Position numbers and translations under genes: made by a program
Notes under the pieces: model-generated
The model's database searches: none
The model's input: the letters and a program-made list of their open reading frames with translations, nothing else
What the model was told of the DNA's origin: nothing
Shown: positions 17,934-28,152 of the stretch, piece by piece
Position numbering within the stretch: the stretch's first letter is position 1
Layout of the letters: every line of letters starts with the position of its first letter
Origin: Arachidicoccus sp.
GTDB taxonomy: Bacteria > Bacteroidota > Bacteroidia > Chitinophagales > Chitinophagaceae
DNA length: 64,000 bases
Direction of reading: 5' to 3'
NCBI GenBank assembly: GCA_028283605.1
Contig: JAPWKH010000001.1
Coordinates: forward strand, 1 to 64,000

Positions 17934-18017
17934 AATAAATTATTTTGAAGCAAGGTGCTACAGCAACCAAGAATGTTCCATACAGCTTAATGTTAATTTA
18001 GAGATTGAAGAATAAAA

Positions 18018-18046
18018 TAAAAAAGCCCTCATGTTGATGAGGGGCT
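18018..18046 (-). terminator. Minus-strand intrinsic terminator
   Basis: AGCCCTCAT (18024-18032) pairs with ATGAGGGGCT (18037-18046, one bulged G). On the minus strand the stem is followed by six T. It lies 92 bases after the stop of the 29-residue ORF at 18138-18227 and would end its transcript. Confidence 0.65.
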
Positions 18047-18137
18047 ATTGGGTGTTTCAAAGATTAGTATCTAATTCAATGCAAAAATAGATTGTTACAT
18101 TTTTATAGAATGTAACAATTTTACTACAAACAAATAT

Positions 18138-18227
18138 TTATTTCATTCCTTTGTATTTCTTAGTAAAACGATAATAGAATACATTAATAAGTACCATAAT
18201 GGTGGTAATGAATAAAGAAGTTTCCAT
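18138..18227 (-). CDS. 29-aa single-pass membrane peptide (candidate)
   Basis: From ATG 18227: METSLFITTIMVLINVFYYR followed by a basic tail (FTKKYKGMK), then TAA at 18138-18140. One hydrophobic helix with positive charges inside is typical of small membrane proteins. A terminator at 18018-18046 follows on the same strand. Upstream on the minus strand a TTTG and a TAATTTTT are 20 bases apart, close to the Bacteroidota promoter pattern. It is not in any family I know. Confidence 0.4.
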   Translation of the reverse strand: METSLFITTIMVLINVFYYRFTKKYKGMK

Positions 18228-18419
18228 ATTGAAGGGTTTTAGAAATTAAAATTAAATAGTATAAAAATAATTTCCAAAGAAGAATTTTATATTTTAATTA
18301 TTCAAAAAACTTCACATTTAGAATTATACAAATACTTCTTTAATGTTTTGCGCATTACAATACCTGAAAGCGCATATCTGCACATCTATCCGTACACACG
18401 CGCGTGAGGGCAAAATGAG

Positions 18420-18452
18420 GAAGCTGTCCTGAAAAGGGCGGCTTCTTTTTTT
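18420..18452 (+). terminator. Strong intrinsic terminator with no gene before it
   Basis: GAAGCTGTCCT (18420-18430) pairs with AGGGCGGCTTC (18435-18445) over a GAAA loop, allowing G-U pairs, and seven T follow. No plus-strand gene precedes it for over 700 bases, so it may end an unannotated small RNA. Confidence 0.6.
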
Positions 18453-18990
18453 AGAGAAGCCTCAATGTGTATAATTAACTTAAACAACTTCTTAATAGAA
18501 TAATTTTTATTTATCATATAAGAAAATTTCCAGCTTTAAATTTTTCAAAGCGCCGACTTTTCTTATTACGGGAAAAAATATATAATTATATCGGTTGTAA
18601 AAATTAAAAAAACGTTTATATCTCGTTATAGACAATGCCGGCAATATTTCCCATTTCAAGCATAGAAAGAAATAATAAAAAGATGACTTATTATTTTTGT
18701 TGCATGATATAAAGGATATGGCACTGAACAATAGATCATAAATGTTTTAATTAGGAACTTAATAGGATAGCTCAATATACTTTTTTCATTTTTTATGAAT
18801 GATTATCGAATATGGATGAATATCAAATTTATTAAACCGGAGAATTAATTATTTTCTATAAGTAGTTTATTGTTTTCAATTAATGAGTCAATATTAGTAG
18901 GATATAACAACAAGACTCTCGTTTTGGAAGATAATGGAAAAGTAGGACGATAATTATGTGTTCATCCAATGTCTAAACTCATATACTTAA
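18453..18990. other. AT-rich intergenic stretch without a supported gene
   Basis: The minus-strand frame 18507-18731 (74 codons) has no recognisable domain and is dominated by Phe, Tyr, Asn and Lys, as expected by chance in AT-rich DNA. I see no repeat or tRNA here. It probably includes decayed sequence and the 3' end of the GH130 transcript. Confidence 0.4.
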
Positions 18991-20124
18991 TTAATGCACA
19001 TTGTACACCGCCACACCTACTCTTGAATCGGCACAGCCATAATACAAGAACCATTTATTTTTAAAATACACCATTCCTTCGATGAAGACCGTTCCGGCTG
19101 TATATTGTCCCGTCCTTTCATACGGTTCCGTGGGATAGAGAAATGGCTTATCCAATCGCGCTTTCACTTTTGTAGGCGACTTTCGATCAAACAATACTTG
19201 ACCGGCACAATAGCTGTCTACAGCATAAGACGTATCCCCCATATTACCTTTTTCGTTCTTCCCGTTATACAATAATACAATTCCTTTTTTGGTAAGAACG
19301 GCGGGCGGACCGCATTCAGTAAGCTGACTGTCGAAATATCTTGCGCGAGGCTGTATGAGTTTGAGTAAACCACCCAATTTATTAAGCATCGGCTGCCAAT
19401 GTATCAAATCTTCAGAAGTGGCGAGGTTCACGAAATGCTCTCCCCAATACATCAAATATTTGCCGTTGATTTTTACGGCAATTTGCTTCCCGTTTTTTAT
19501 TTGTGTAACAATTGAGGCCGACTTGGAAGCAATGTTTGCAAATTTGCCGTTCCAGGCATCCTTAAATGCCGGGCCGTATTTATTCCAATGAATTAAATCT
19601 TTCGATACGGCGATGGATAATCTCGGAGTCTTATTGTTCCATGCAGTGTATGTCAAAATATAAGTGCCGTCTTCGATTTGCACGATTCTCGGGTCTTCAC
19701 ATCCGCCGGGATGATCGAATGCAGCTTGGTCGTCGTTGCCGGGATAAAGCACGGGCGCAGCATATGCCTGCATATGAATGCCGTCTTTGCTTTCAGCAAT
19801 CCCTATCCGTGAAGTATGCCTGCCAATTCTGGCTTCGCCCAGATTATCTTCCGCACGGAACAAGACAAATATTCTATTGCCTTTGACAACGGCCGCGGGG
19901 TTAAATGTAGCATTCGTTCACCAATGTACTTCTTTGTTGGTGACAGAATCCGTAAAAACTGCATTCGAATCGGGCAGCAATATGGCGCCTGTCGGTTCGG
20001 GTCTGCTGAATGACCCCAATGCCCAGTCGGGTAACGTTGTTTGTGCCCGTTGAGCGTATGTATTATAACAAAATGAAAGAATTGCCGTACCCATAAATAC
20101 AAAGCTGTTTATTAGAATCTTCAT
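18991..20124 (-). pseudogene. GH130 mannoside phosphorylase/mannosidase, interrupted by one in-frame stop
   Basis: One 378-codon frame, opened by a signal peptide (MKILINSFVFMGTAILSFCY) at 20124 and broken only by TGA at 19918-19920 (codon 69). Downstream the frame reads TNATFNPAAVV, FRAEDN, GCEDPRIV, LTECGPPAV and GTVFIEGMVYF, which are GH130 motifs of the five-bladed propeller. The family splits or phosphorolyses beta-1,2- or beta-1,4-mannosides. Its start is seven bases after the GH92 stop on the same strand, so they form one mannoside operon. The stop may be a real nonsense mutation or a sequence error; a restart at 19863 would give an unexported 290-residue fragment. Confidence 0.8.
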
Positions 20125-20130
20125 CTGCGT

Positions 20131-22206
20131 TTAGTTTTTAGTTTTTAGTTCGCTGACCCATATTTCAGGTTTTGGGTCTTTTGCAGGTTTGTCCGATGCA
20201 TGAATGATAATCTCTCCACCCGCCGTGATTTGTTGCTGTGTAATGTAATTTTTATTCCAAACTTTGCCGTTGAAGCGGATGCTTTGTATAAAACATGCAT
20301 TGTCGGATAGGTTTTCCGTCTTTATCGTAAATCTTTTTCCATTGGGCAGATTAAAAATAACTGTCTTAAATAACGGAACATTTAAATAATAAACCGGATA
20401 TCCGACACATGCGGGAAACAGCCCGCAGGCACTGAACACAAACCAGGAAGACATTGCTCCGGCATCGTCATCCATTGTCTGCAGCAATGCCTGCGGCTTA
20501 TTTTTATAAACCTGTCCGATATAAGGGTCAATACCTCTTGCATTATCATTGAAGTAATATTGGATCATTGTATCTACTGCGATTTTATGCATCAAATATT
20601 GCGATTTCCATGACTCGCCGGTTGCATCGTAGAGTACAGGGGCTTTAATATCGGGCTCGTTGGCATGACTGTAATAATCTTTGCCGAAGAACGTGTTTAA
20701 TTGTTTGATAAACGCTTCTTCGCCTCCTGCCAGTTCCTTTAGTCCGGCAATATCGTAAGGCACAAGCCAGCGATATTGCCATATAGTTCCCTGGTACATC
20801 CCGCGCGCCTGCATCCTGTCGACATCCCTTTTCGTGAGATCTTTAAAATCTTTATTCCAATAGTTTTTATACTCCAATGCTTTTTGTTTGTATTGGTTAC
20901 TTAAATCTTTTTTGCCGAGAATGGAAAGTATTTCAGAAAATGCCCATACATCGTAACTCGATTCCAATGCTTTATCGGGATGAGAGAAATCAAGACGGTC
21001 AATTTCATTTTTTAAAGAATCTAAAATTCCTGCAAAATCAACAGTATAACCTTTCCTATAGGCGTCCAGCAGTACAACGATCGTATGTTCCGTGCGAACG
21101 GTATTGGACGGTTCGTGCTGAGTGGCATAATCTTTTTTTCCGAAACGGTACAAATTTGAAAGCGATTGCACCATGCCTTTATATTTTTCCGGATACAGCA
21201 AAGACAGCAGCGGCAGTTGCGTTCCGTAATTGTCCCACACTGACCAGCCGTTATACAATGTGTCGGAAGAGGTTTGTTCTGTGCCATTAGTTGCCCTGTA
21301 GTGACCATCATGTTCTGAAATGCGGTAAGGCGACTGCACCACCCTGTATAATAAAGAATACAATAATGATTCCCTTTCCTTGTTGCCCGATACTTTTATG
21401 CGCCCGAGTATATTGTTCCAAATATTACTTCCTTTAATTTTTAATGCATCGAATTTGTCTTTACCAATTGCAGCTTTTGCATAATCCTCATTAACAGAGG
21501 ACAACCCGATTCGTAATTGCACGGAGGTTGCATCATCGGGCAGTTCGGCAACCAATTCATGATCAGAAACCTTTTTCCATGAAACATTCTTATCAATATA
21601 TAAATAATAATACATCCTGTATTTTCCCGCACTGCATGTCGTGCCTGCATCCACCCATCCGCTTAATGTGTCTGTAGATGTATTATGCTCTTCCTCAACA
21701 AAACCGTTGGCGAGCGTATGCGCAAGATCAATGTATAGCCCTTTTTTCCCTTCCGGAAATGTATATTGATGAATGCCATAGCGCCCGTTTACGGCAAACG
21801 ATGCGTCTATGCCGTTTGAAAAGCTTACATGATAATAGCCCGGGCTTGCAGATTGAGATGTTTTTTCCAACAAACAATTTTTATAATCGGAACTAAGGAA
21901 AGGTTTTACAAGAATGTTACCGCCACTGCCACGACAGCCTACACCTTCTATGCAGGTATGAGCAAAGCCGAGAAATTCTTTGGCATAATATTCATATCCC
22001 GTATGGATATCCGGATAGGTTTGTGGTACGATACTTAGCATGCTGAACGGCGCACTCGCAGCAGGAGATAATTGCCCGTGGTCGCCGGACGTGCCCAGAA
22101 AAACGTTTACACTATACGACGGACTCTGCCTTGACTCCTGCATCTTTTGCGCAAAAGACGGTACTAAACTTATAAAACAAGCACACAGGATTATAATTCT
22201 CTTCAT
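20131..22206 (-). CDS. GH92 family alpha-mannosidase
   Basis: 691 residues from ATG 22206, which begins a signal peptide (MKRIIILCACFISLVPSFAQ); the frame is open to 22266. Family signs: SVNVFLGTSGDHGQLSPAAS and GYEYYAKEFLGFAHTCIEG in the N-terminal beta domain, YSHANEPDIKAPVLYD in the catalytic (alpha/alpha)6 barrel, and DDDAGAMSSWFVFSACGLFP near the end. GH92 enzymes are calcium-dependent exo-alpha-mannosidases acting mostly on N-glycans and yeast mannan. The GH130 gene follows. Export to the periplasm is expected. No SusCD pair is present, so this is a small accessory mannan locus. Confidence 0.9.
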   Translation of the reverse strand: MKRIIILCACFISLVPSFAQKMQESRQSPSYSVNVFLGTSGDHGQLSPAASAPFSMLSIVPQTYPDIHTGYEYYAKEFLGFAHTCIEGVGCRGSGGNILVKPFLSSDYKNCLLEKTSQSASPGYYHVSFSNGIDASFAVNGRYGIHQYTFPEGKKGLYIDLAHTLANGFVEEEHNTSTDTLSGWVDAGTTCSAGKYRMYYYLYIDKNVSWKKVSDHELVAELPDDATSVQLRIGLSSVNEDYAKAAIGKDKFDALKIKGSNIWNNILGRIKVSGNKERESLLYSLLYRVVQSPYRISEHDGHYRATNGTEQTSSDTLYNGWSVWDNYGTQLPLLSLLYPEKYKGMVQSLSNLYRFGKKDYATQHEPSNTVRTEHTIVVLLDAYRKGYTVDFAGILDSLKNEIDRLDFSHPDKALESSYDVWAFSEILSILGKKDLSNQYKQKALEYKNYWNKDFKDLTKRDVDRMQARGMYQGTIWQYRWLVPYDIAGLKELAGGEEAFIKQLNTFFGKDYYSHANEPDIKAPVLYDATGESWKSQYLMHKIAVDTMIQYYFNDNARGIDPYIGQVYKNKPQALLQTMDDDAGAMSSWFVFSACGLFPACVGYPVYYLNVPLFKTVIFNLPNGKRFTIKTENLSDNACFIQSIRFNGKVWNKNYITQQQITAGGEIIIHASDKPAKDPKPEIWVSELKTKN

Positions 22207-22269
22207 GTATTTACACGTATGGTTATTGCCAAATATAAAGAATATAGAGGTATTGGAATTTGCCATTTA

Positions 22270-22446
22270 TTATTCCGTCTCAATTTTACGGATTCTGTTA
22301 TTGCCATAATCGGCAATATACAAAACGCCGCTAAAACCACCTGCCGCTGCTCCGGCTGCTGCGCCTATCAATCCGTCTCTTAATGCACGGTAATCTCCAC
22401 TGATAAGCCCAAATGAATACTGGAATTCTGCCCATATAGTAGCCAT
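22270..22446 (-). pseudogene. C-terminal remnant of an NHL-repeat protein
   Basis: The 58-codon frame ends with LYIADYGNNRIRKIETE, the classic NHL blade ending, and DGLIGAAAGAAAGGFSG stands where the usual ARF..P.G segment should be. The rest of the propeller is missing: the DNA beyond 22446 is the IS3 remnant. A large NHL protein (often secreted in Bacteroidota) was probably truncated by the insertion and deletion. Confidence 0.6.
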
Positions 22447-22449
22447 TAA

Positions 22450-23660
<1,211 letters not shown>

Positions 23661-23803
23661 CAGATTTTTAGTCCACTATTAGTGGCGAACTGCAGTAGTC
23701 TAAAGTAATTGAGACAGTGATTATGTTTTAAGAATAATTCTAAAACTGTAAGTGAAAATGTAACTAAAAATAAATATTTACAATAAATTATAAATATTAT
23801 TTG

Positions 23804-23875
23804 TGGTCTCGACAGGAATCGAACCTGTATCCGGAGCTTCGGAAACTCATATACTATCCATTGTACTACGAGACC
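23804..23875 (-). tRNA. tRNA-Arg (CCG)
   Basis: On the minus strand the sequence starts GGTCTCG at 23875 and ends CGAGACC plus A near 23804, giving a seven-pair acceptor stem. The T arm contains GGTTCGATTCC. The anticodon loop TTCCGAA puts CCG at positions 34-36, decoding CGG. The outermost anticodon-stem pair appears mismatched. CCA is not encoded, as is usual in Bacteroidota. Confidence 0.88.
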
Positions 23876-23906
23876 TTCGGGTGCAAATATAATTGCTATT
23901 TCACAA

Positions 23907-25151
23907 TTAAGATTTTTCTTCCCAAACTTGTACAAGATTTATCAACACTTCTACGGATTTTTCCATGTCTTCTTGGGCAATCCATTCATGTTTACTATGA
24001 ATTGCCTGCATACCTGTAAAAATATTCGCGCAAGGCAATCCCATATAACTTAAACGGCTTCCGTCTGTGCCGCCACGAATAGGTTCATTGCGCAAAACCA
24101 AACCACTTCTTTCATAAGCCAGCTGTACATTTTCGGCAACTTGCGGGTAATTTATCAATACATCTTTCATATTGCGGTATTGCTCTTTTACAGCAAATTC
24201 CATTGTAACGCCGGGATATTTATCGATAATGATTTGAGCAATATTTTTTAATCTCTCTTCATGCTTTGTAAGCATATCAGTAACAAAATCCCTTACTATA
24301 AAATCAATACTTGCTTTTTCTGCAATGCCCGAAATTTTTACAGGGTGAACAAATCCCTCTCTGCCATTCGTTGTTTCAGGGCTCCATTCATTCTTTGGCA
24401 ATGCATCTAAAATCTCGCCAGCAATTTTTATCGCATTAATCAATTTCCCCTTTGCATATCCTGGATGTGCTATCACGCCATTAATCGTAATAATCGCTGC
24501 ATCGGCGCTAAAAGTTTCATCTTCGTACGTCCCGCATTCTCCACCATCTAAAGTATAGCCAAAATCTGCGCCCAATTTTTTCATGTCAAGTTTTTCCGTA
24601 CCGCGACCGGTTTCTTCATCAGGTGTAAATAAAATTTTTATTTCGCCGTGCAAAATTTCTTTATGCTGTTGAAGATAATTTGCCAAGTCCATGATAATGG
24701 CAACGCCGCTTTTATCGTCAGCGCCGAGCAATGTTTTTCCGCTTGCGGTGATAATATTTTTACCGATAAAGTTTTTTAAATAAGGATATTTTTCTGTTGT
24801 AATAATTTGTGTTTCATCATCAGGAAGAATTATTTCCTGTCCGCTGAAATGCTGATGAATAATGGGTTTTACATTTGTTCCCGAACAATCAGGCGCAGTA
24901 TCTACATGTGAACAAAAACAAATAACCGGAACATTTTTTTTACTGGTGGATGGAACGGTTGCATATACGTAACCATGCACATCAACGTGTGCATCCTTCA
25001 AACCGATTTGCTGTAATTCATCTACTAATAAGTTGCTTAAAATTTTTTGTTTCTCCGTTGATGGAAACGATGTGCTCTCGGGATTACTTTGCGTATCGAT
25101 TTGTACATATCTCAAAAATCTTTCTGTAACAGTATATTGATAATTATTCAT
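23907..25151 (-). CDS. pepT: Peptidase T (tripeptide aminopeptidase, M20B)
   Basis: 414 residues, normal for PepT. Zinc ligands and catalytic residues are visible in order: SHVDTAPD, LLGADDKSGVAI, TPDEETGRGTEKLD, YTLDGGECG and, near the end, HSKHEW. The insert IITASGKTLLGADD is typical of PepT as opposed to other M20 enzymes. It removes N-terminal residues from tripeptides in the cytoplasm. The gene is 10 bases after hisB on the same strand; co-transcription is likely, although the two functions are unrelated. The tRNA follows. Confidence 0.95.
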   Translation of the reverse strand: MNNYQYTVTERFLRYVQIDTQSNPESTSFPSTEKQKILSNLLVDELQQIGLKDAHVDVHGYVYATVPSTSKKNVPVICFCSHVDTAPDCSGTNVKPIIHQHFSGQEIILPDDETQIITTEKYPYLKNFIGKNIITASGKTLLGADDKSGVAIIMDLANYLQQHKEILHGEIKILFTPDEETGRGTEKLDMKKLGADFGYTLDGGECGTYEDETFSADAAIITINGVIAHPGYAKGKLINAIKIAGEILDALPKNEWSPETTNGREGFVHPVKISGIAEKASIDFIVRDFVTDMLTKHEERLKNIAQIIIDKYPGVTMEFAVKEQYRNMKDVLINYPQVAENVQLAYERSGLVLRNEPIRGGTDGSRLSYMGLPCANIFTGMQAIHSKHEWIAQEDMEKSVEVLINLVQVWEEKS

Positions 25152-25161
25152 TCTTATTTAT

Positions 25162-26299
25162 TTATAAAACACCTTTTGTACTTGGCAGCGCATCGCTCAG
25201 CGGATCGCGCTTCACAGCCATTTTAATAGCTTTCGCAAATGCTTTAAAAATAGCTTCTATTTTATGATGTTCATTATCTCCTTTGCATTCTATATTCAAA
25301 TTGCATTTTGCCGCATCGCTGAATGATTTAAAGAAATGAAAGAACATTTCCGTAGGCATATCGCCCACTTTCTCGCGCTTAAATTCTGTATTCCAAACAA
25401 TCCAGTTTCTTCCTCCGAAGTCTATCAATACTTTTGCTTCGGCTTCATCCATCGGCAACGCAAAGCCATAACGTTCCATGCCGCGTTTATCAACTAAAAC
25501 TTTTGCAAACGCTTCTCCTAAAGCAATGCCTGTATCTTCAATCGTATGATGTTCGTCAATATGCAAATCGCCTTGTGTAACGATGGATAAATCAATATTT
25601 CCATGTCTTGCAATTTGTTCCAGCATATGATCGAAGAAGCCTAAACCCGTATGAATATTGGCTTTTCCGGTTCCGTCCAAATTTAAGATCAACCGAAATT
25701 TTTGTTTCGTTCGTATTGCGCTCATGATGTACAGTACGTGTTTTTAATTTTAAAAATTCATATATCTGTTTCCATGATTTTGTTTCCAAAGCGATGGATT
25801 CTTTCAAGCTTTCTATATCATTGATTTCGCTTGCGCCAAGTGTTTCATCATTATTCAGCCATATCGCTTTGCTGCCTAAGTTTTTGGCTAATTGTACATC
25901 CGTAACTCTGTCGCCGATTACATAAGAATTTGGTAAATCATAATCAGGATTATTAATATAATTCGTCAGCAAGGCAGTTCCGGGTTTTCGTGTTGGCAAA
26001 TTATCCTTTTTAAAAGTTTTATCTATAAGAATGTTTGAAAAAGAGATGCCTTCATTTTTTAAAGTATTAAGGATGAAATTTTGCACAGGCCAAAAAGTTT
26101 CTTCAGGAAAAGATTCTGTTCCCAAACCATCTTGATTGCTTACCATGATCAGTTCGAAATCGAGTTCCTCTGCAATGCGCGATAAATATTGAAACACTTC
26201 AGGATAAAATTCGAGTTTCTCAAAACTGTCTATTTGATAAGTAGGCGGAGCTTCATTAATAATGGTACCGTCCCGGTCTATAAAAAGAATTGACTTCAT
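25162..26299 (-). pseudogene. hisB: Bifunctional histidinol-phosphatase/IGP dehydratase, split by one base
   Basis: The front (26299 down to about 25690) is the HAD phosphatase half: LFIDRDGTIINEAPP, SNQDGLG and GDRVTDVQLAKN. It continues into the dehydratase start [13 protein letters not shown], then leaves frame; the other frame picks up with [32 protein letters not shown] and [11 protein letters not shown] to the stop at 25162. Removing one A from the CTTAAATTT run (about 25682-25686) restores a 378-residue HisB of normal length. The enzyme catalyses steps six and eight of histidine synthesis. The break is probably a sequence error. Other his genes are not nearby. Confidence 0.88.
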
Positions 26300-26440
26300 G
26301 TATGCGTATAATTTTTTATAATATTTTCAAAGATATTCAATTGTACATAATTAAATTCTTTGTAAGACTTATCTTCCATGTTATTATCTTTAATGCTCCT
26401 TTTTGTTATGTACTATTTAAGAATATCAATGAACCTGATT

Positions 26441-28066
26441 ATGAAAAAATTAAATTTAAGTTGTCTGTTTATTTTATTTGCAATCTTATCATTTGCTCAG
26501 TTGCAAAGGCCAAAACTTGTTGTAGGCATTGTGGTAGATCAAATGCGCTGGGATTATTTGTACCGGTATTACAATAAATTCGGGAATGATGGATTCAAGC
26601 GATTAATAGGAGAAGGATTCAGCTGTGGTAATACATTGATAAATTATCTTCCATCATATACAGCGGTTGGCCATACAACTATTTTTACCGGTTCTGTTCC
26701 TTCAATAGATGGTATTGCAGGCAACGATTGGCGCATTCAGTCCACAGGAAAAGAAACTTATTGTACTGATGACTCAACTGTATCAACAATAGGAGCAGCG
26801 GGCAATGCAGGTAAAATGTCGCCACGCAATTTATGGGTTACGACTGTTACGGATGAGCTTCGCCTGGCTACAAATTTTCAATCTAAAGTAATAGGAGTAT
26901 CATTAAAAGACAGGGCTTCCATTCTCCCTGCGGGACACAATCCTACAGGAGCTTATTGGCTGGATGATGCTTCTGGAAATTTTATCACAAGTTCTTATTA
27001 CAGAAAAGATTTGCCCGAATGGGTAGGCAATTTTAATGCAGATAAACATATAGACAAACTGATTTCAAACGGCTGGAATACATTGTTGCCAATTGATCAA
27101 TATACAGAAAGTACAGTAGATGATGCAGCTTGGGAAGGGAAATATAAAAATGTATCGGCTCCTGTATTTCCTTATGATTTAAAGAAAATTTATGCAGGCA
27201 ATAAAGGAAGTTTACGTGCTACACCATTTGGAAATACACTTACTTTACAATTCGCTGAAGCTGCTGTTGAAGGCGAAAAATTAGGTCAGGGAAATCAGAC
27301 GGATTTTCTTACGATTAACTGCGCATCGACCGATTATGCCGGCCACCAATTTGGCCCTAATGCCATTGAAGTGGAAGATGTATATTTAAGACTGGATAAA
27401 GATTTGGGAAACTTTTTTAATTATTTGGATAATAAAGTAGGCAAAGGAAATTACATGATATTTCTTTCTGCCGATCATGGAGGCGCACATTCCGAAGGCT
27501 TCATGGAAGCAAATAAAATGCCAACCGGCTTCTCAAATAATCTTAAGGCTGATTTAAATCATTTTCTGAAAAGCAAATTTGGGGAAGAAAAATTGGTATT
27601 AGGCATAGAGAATGATGCTGTATCTTTTGATAATAATTTAATTAAAACAAAAGGATTGGATAAAGCGAAGATTAAAGAAGCCGCTATTGATTTTTTGCAA
27701 CAGCAACCTTCCGTTTTATATGCCGTAGATAATGAGAAAGCAGCAACTGCGACTGTGCCGCAACCGATCCGAGAGATGATCGTAAACGGATATAATCGTC
27801 AAAGAACGGGCGATATAAAAATTATTCTTCAATCGGGATTTTTGCCCGGCGGCTATAAAACCGGCACTACACACGGCTTGTGGAATCCTTATGATACGCA
27901 CATTCCATTGCTTTTTTACGGATGGAAAATTCCACATGGCGAAAGCAATGAAACCGTTTATATGACAGATATTGCGCCTACAGTTGCCGCACTGCTTCAT
28001 ATACAAATCCCGAGCGGGTGTATCGGCAAACCAATTGTTGCCATTACCAATAAAGTAAATAACTAA
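26441..28066 (+). CDS. PafA-like alkaline phosphatase, exported
   Basis: 541 residues from ATG 26441, where a signal peptide begins (MKKLNLSCLFILFAILSFAQ); the open frame reaches back to 26378. PafA-type motifs: DQMRWDYLYRYY (first metal aspartate), YTAVGHTTIFTG with the likely nucleophilic Thr, GIAGNDW, TDYAGHQFGP (metal Asp and His) and SADHGGAHSEG. These zinc phosphomonoesterases release phosphate from organic esters in the periplasm and are not repressed by phosphate in the best-studied Flavobacteria. A close paralogue lies 86 bases downstream. Confidence 0.88.
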   Translation: MKKLNLSCLFILFAILSFAQLQRPKLVVGIVVDQMRWDYLYRYYNKFGNDGFKRLIGEGFSCGNTLINYLPSYTAVGHTTIFTGSVPSIDGIAGNDWRIQSTGKETYCTDDSTVSTIGAAGNAGKMSPRNLWVTTVTDELRLATNFQSKVIGVSLKDRASILPAGHNPTGAYWLDDASGNFITSSYYRKDLPEWVGNFNADKHIDKLISNGWNTLLPIDQYTESTVDDAAWEGKYKNVSAPVFPYDLKKIYAGNKGSLRATPFGNTLTLQFAEAAVEGEKLGQGNQTDFLTINCASTDYAGHQFGPNAIEVEDVYLRLDKDLGNFFNYLDNKVGKGNYMIFLSADHGGAHSEGFMEANKMPTGFSNNLKADLNHFLKSKFGEEKLVLGIENDAVSFDNNLIKTKGLDKAKIKEAAIDFLQQQPSVLYAVDNEKAATATVPQPIREMIVNGYNRQRTGDIKIILQSGFLPGGYKTGTTHGLWNPYDTHIPLLFYGWKIPHGESNETVYMTDIAPTVAALLHIQIPSGCIGKPIVAITNKVNN

Positions 28067-28152
28067 ACTACACCAGACTTTACTATTTCTTAATATACAG
28101 CGTTTTGAATTATTCTACCTTGCCGTTTAATTTATTTTAAACAGCATCTGGT

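Noticed and set aside
18507-18731. 74-codon minus-strand frame as a gene
   Set aside because: Composition is what AT-rich DNA gives by chance; no motif, start signal or neighbour supports it.
25680-25692. Programmed frameshift in hisB
   Set aside because: No recognisable slippery site with a downstream structure, and three other genes show the same type of homopolymer slip. An error is simpler.
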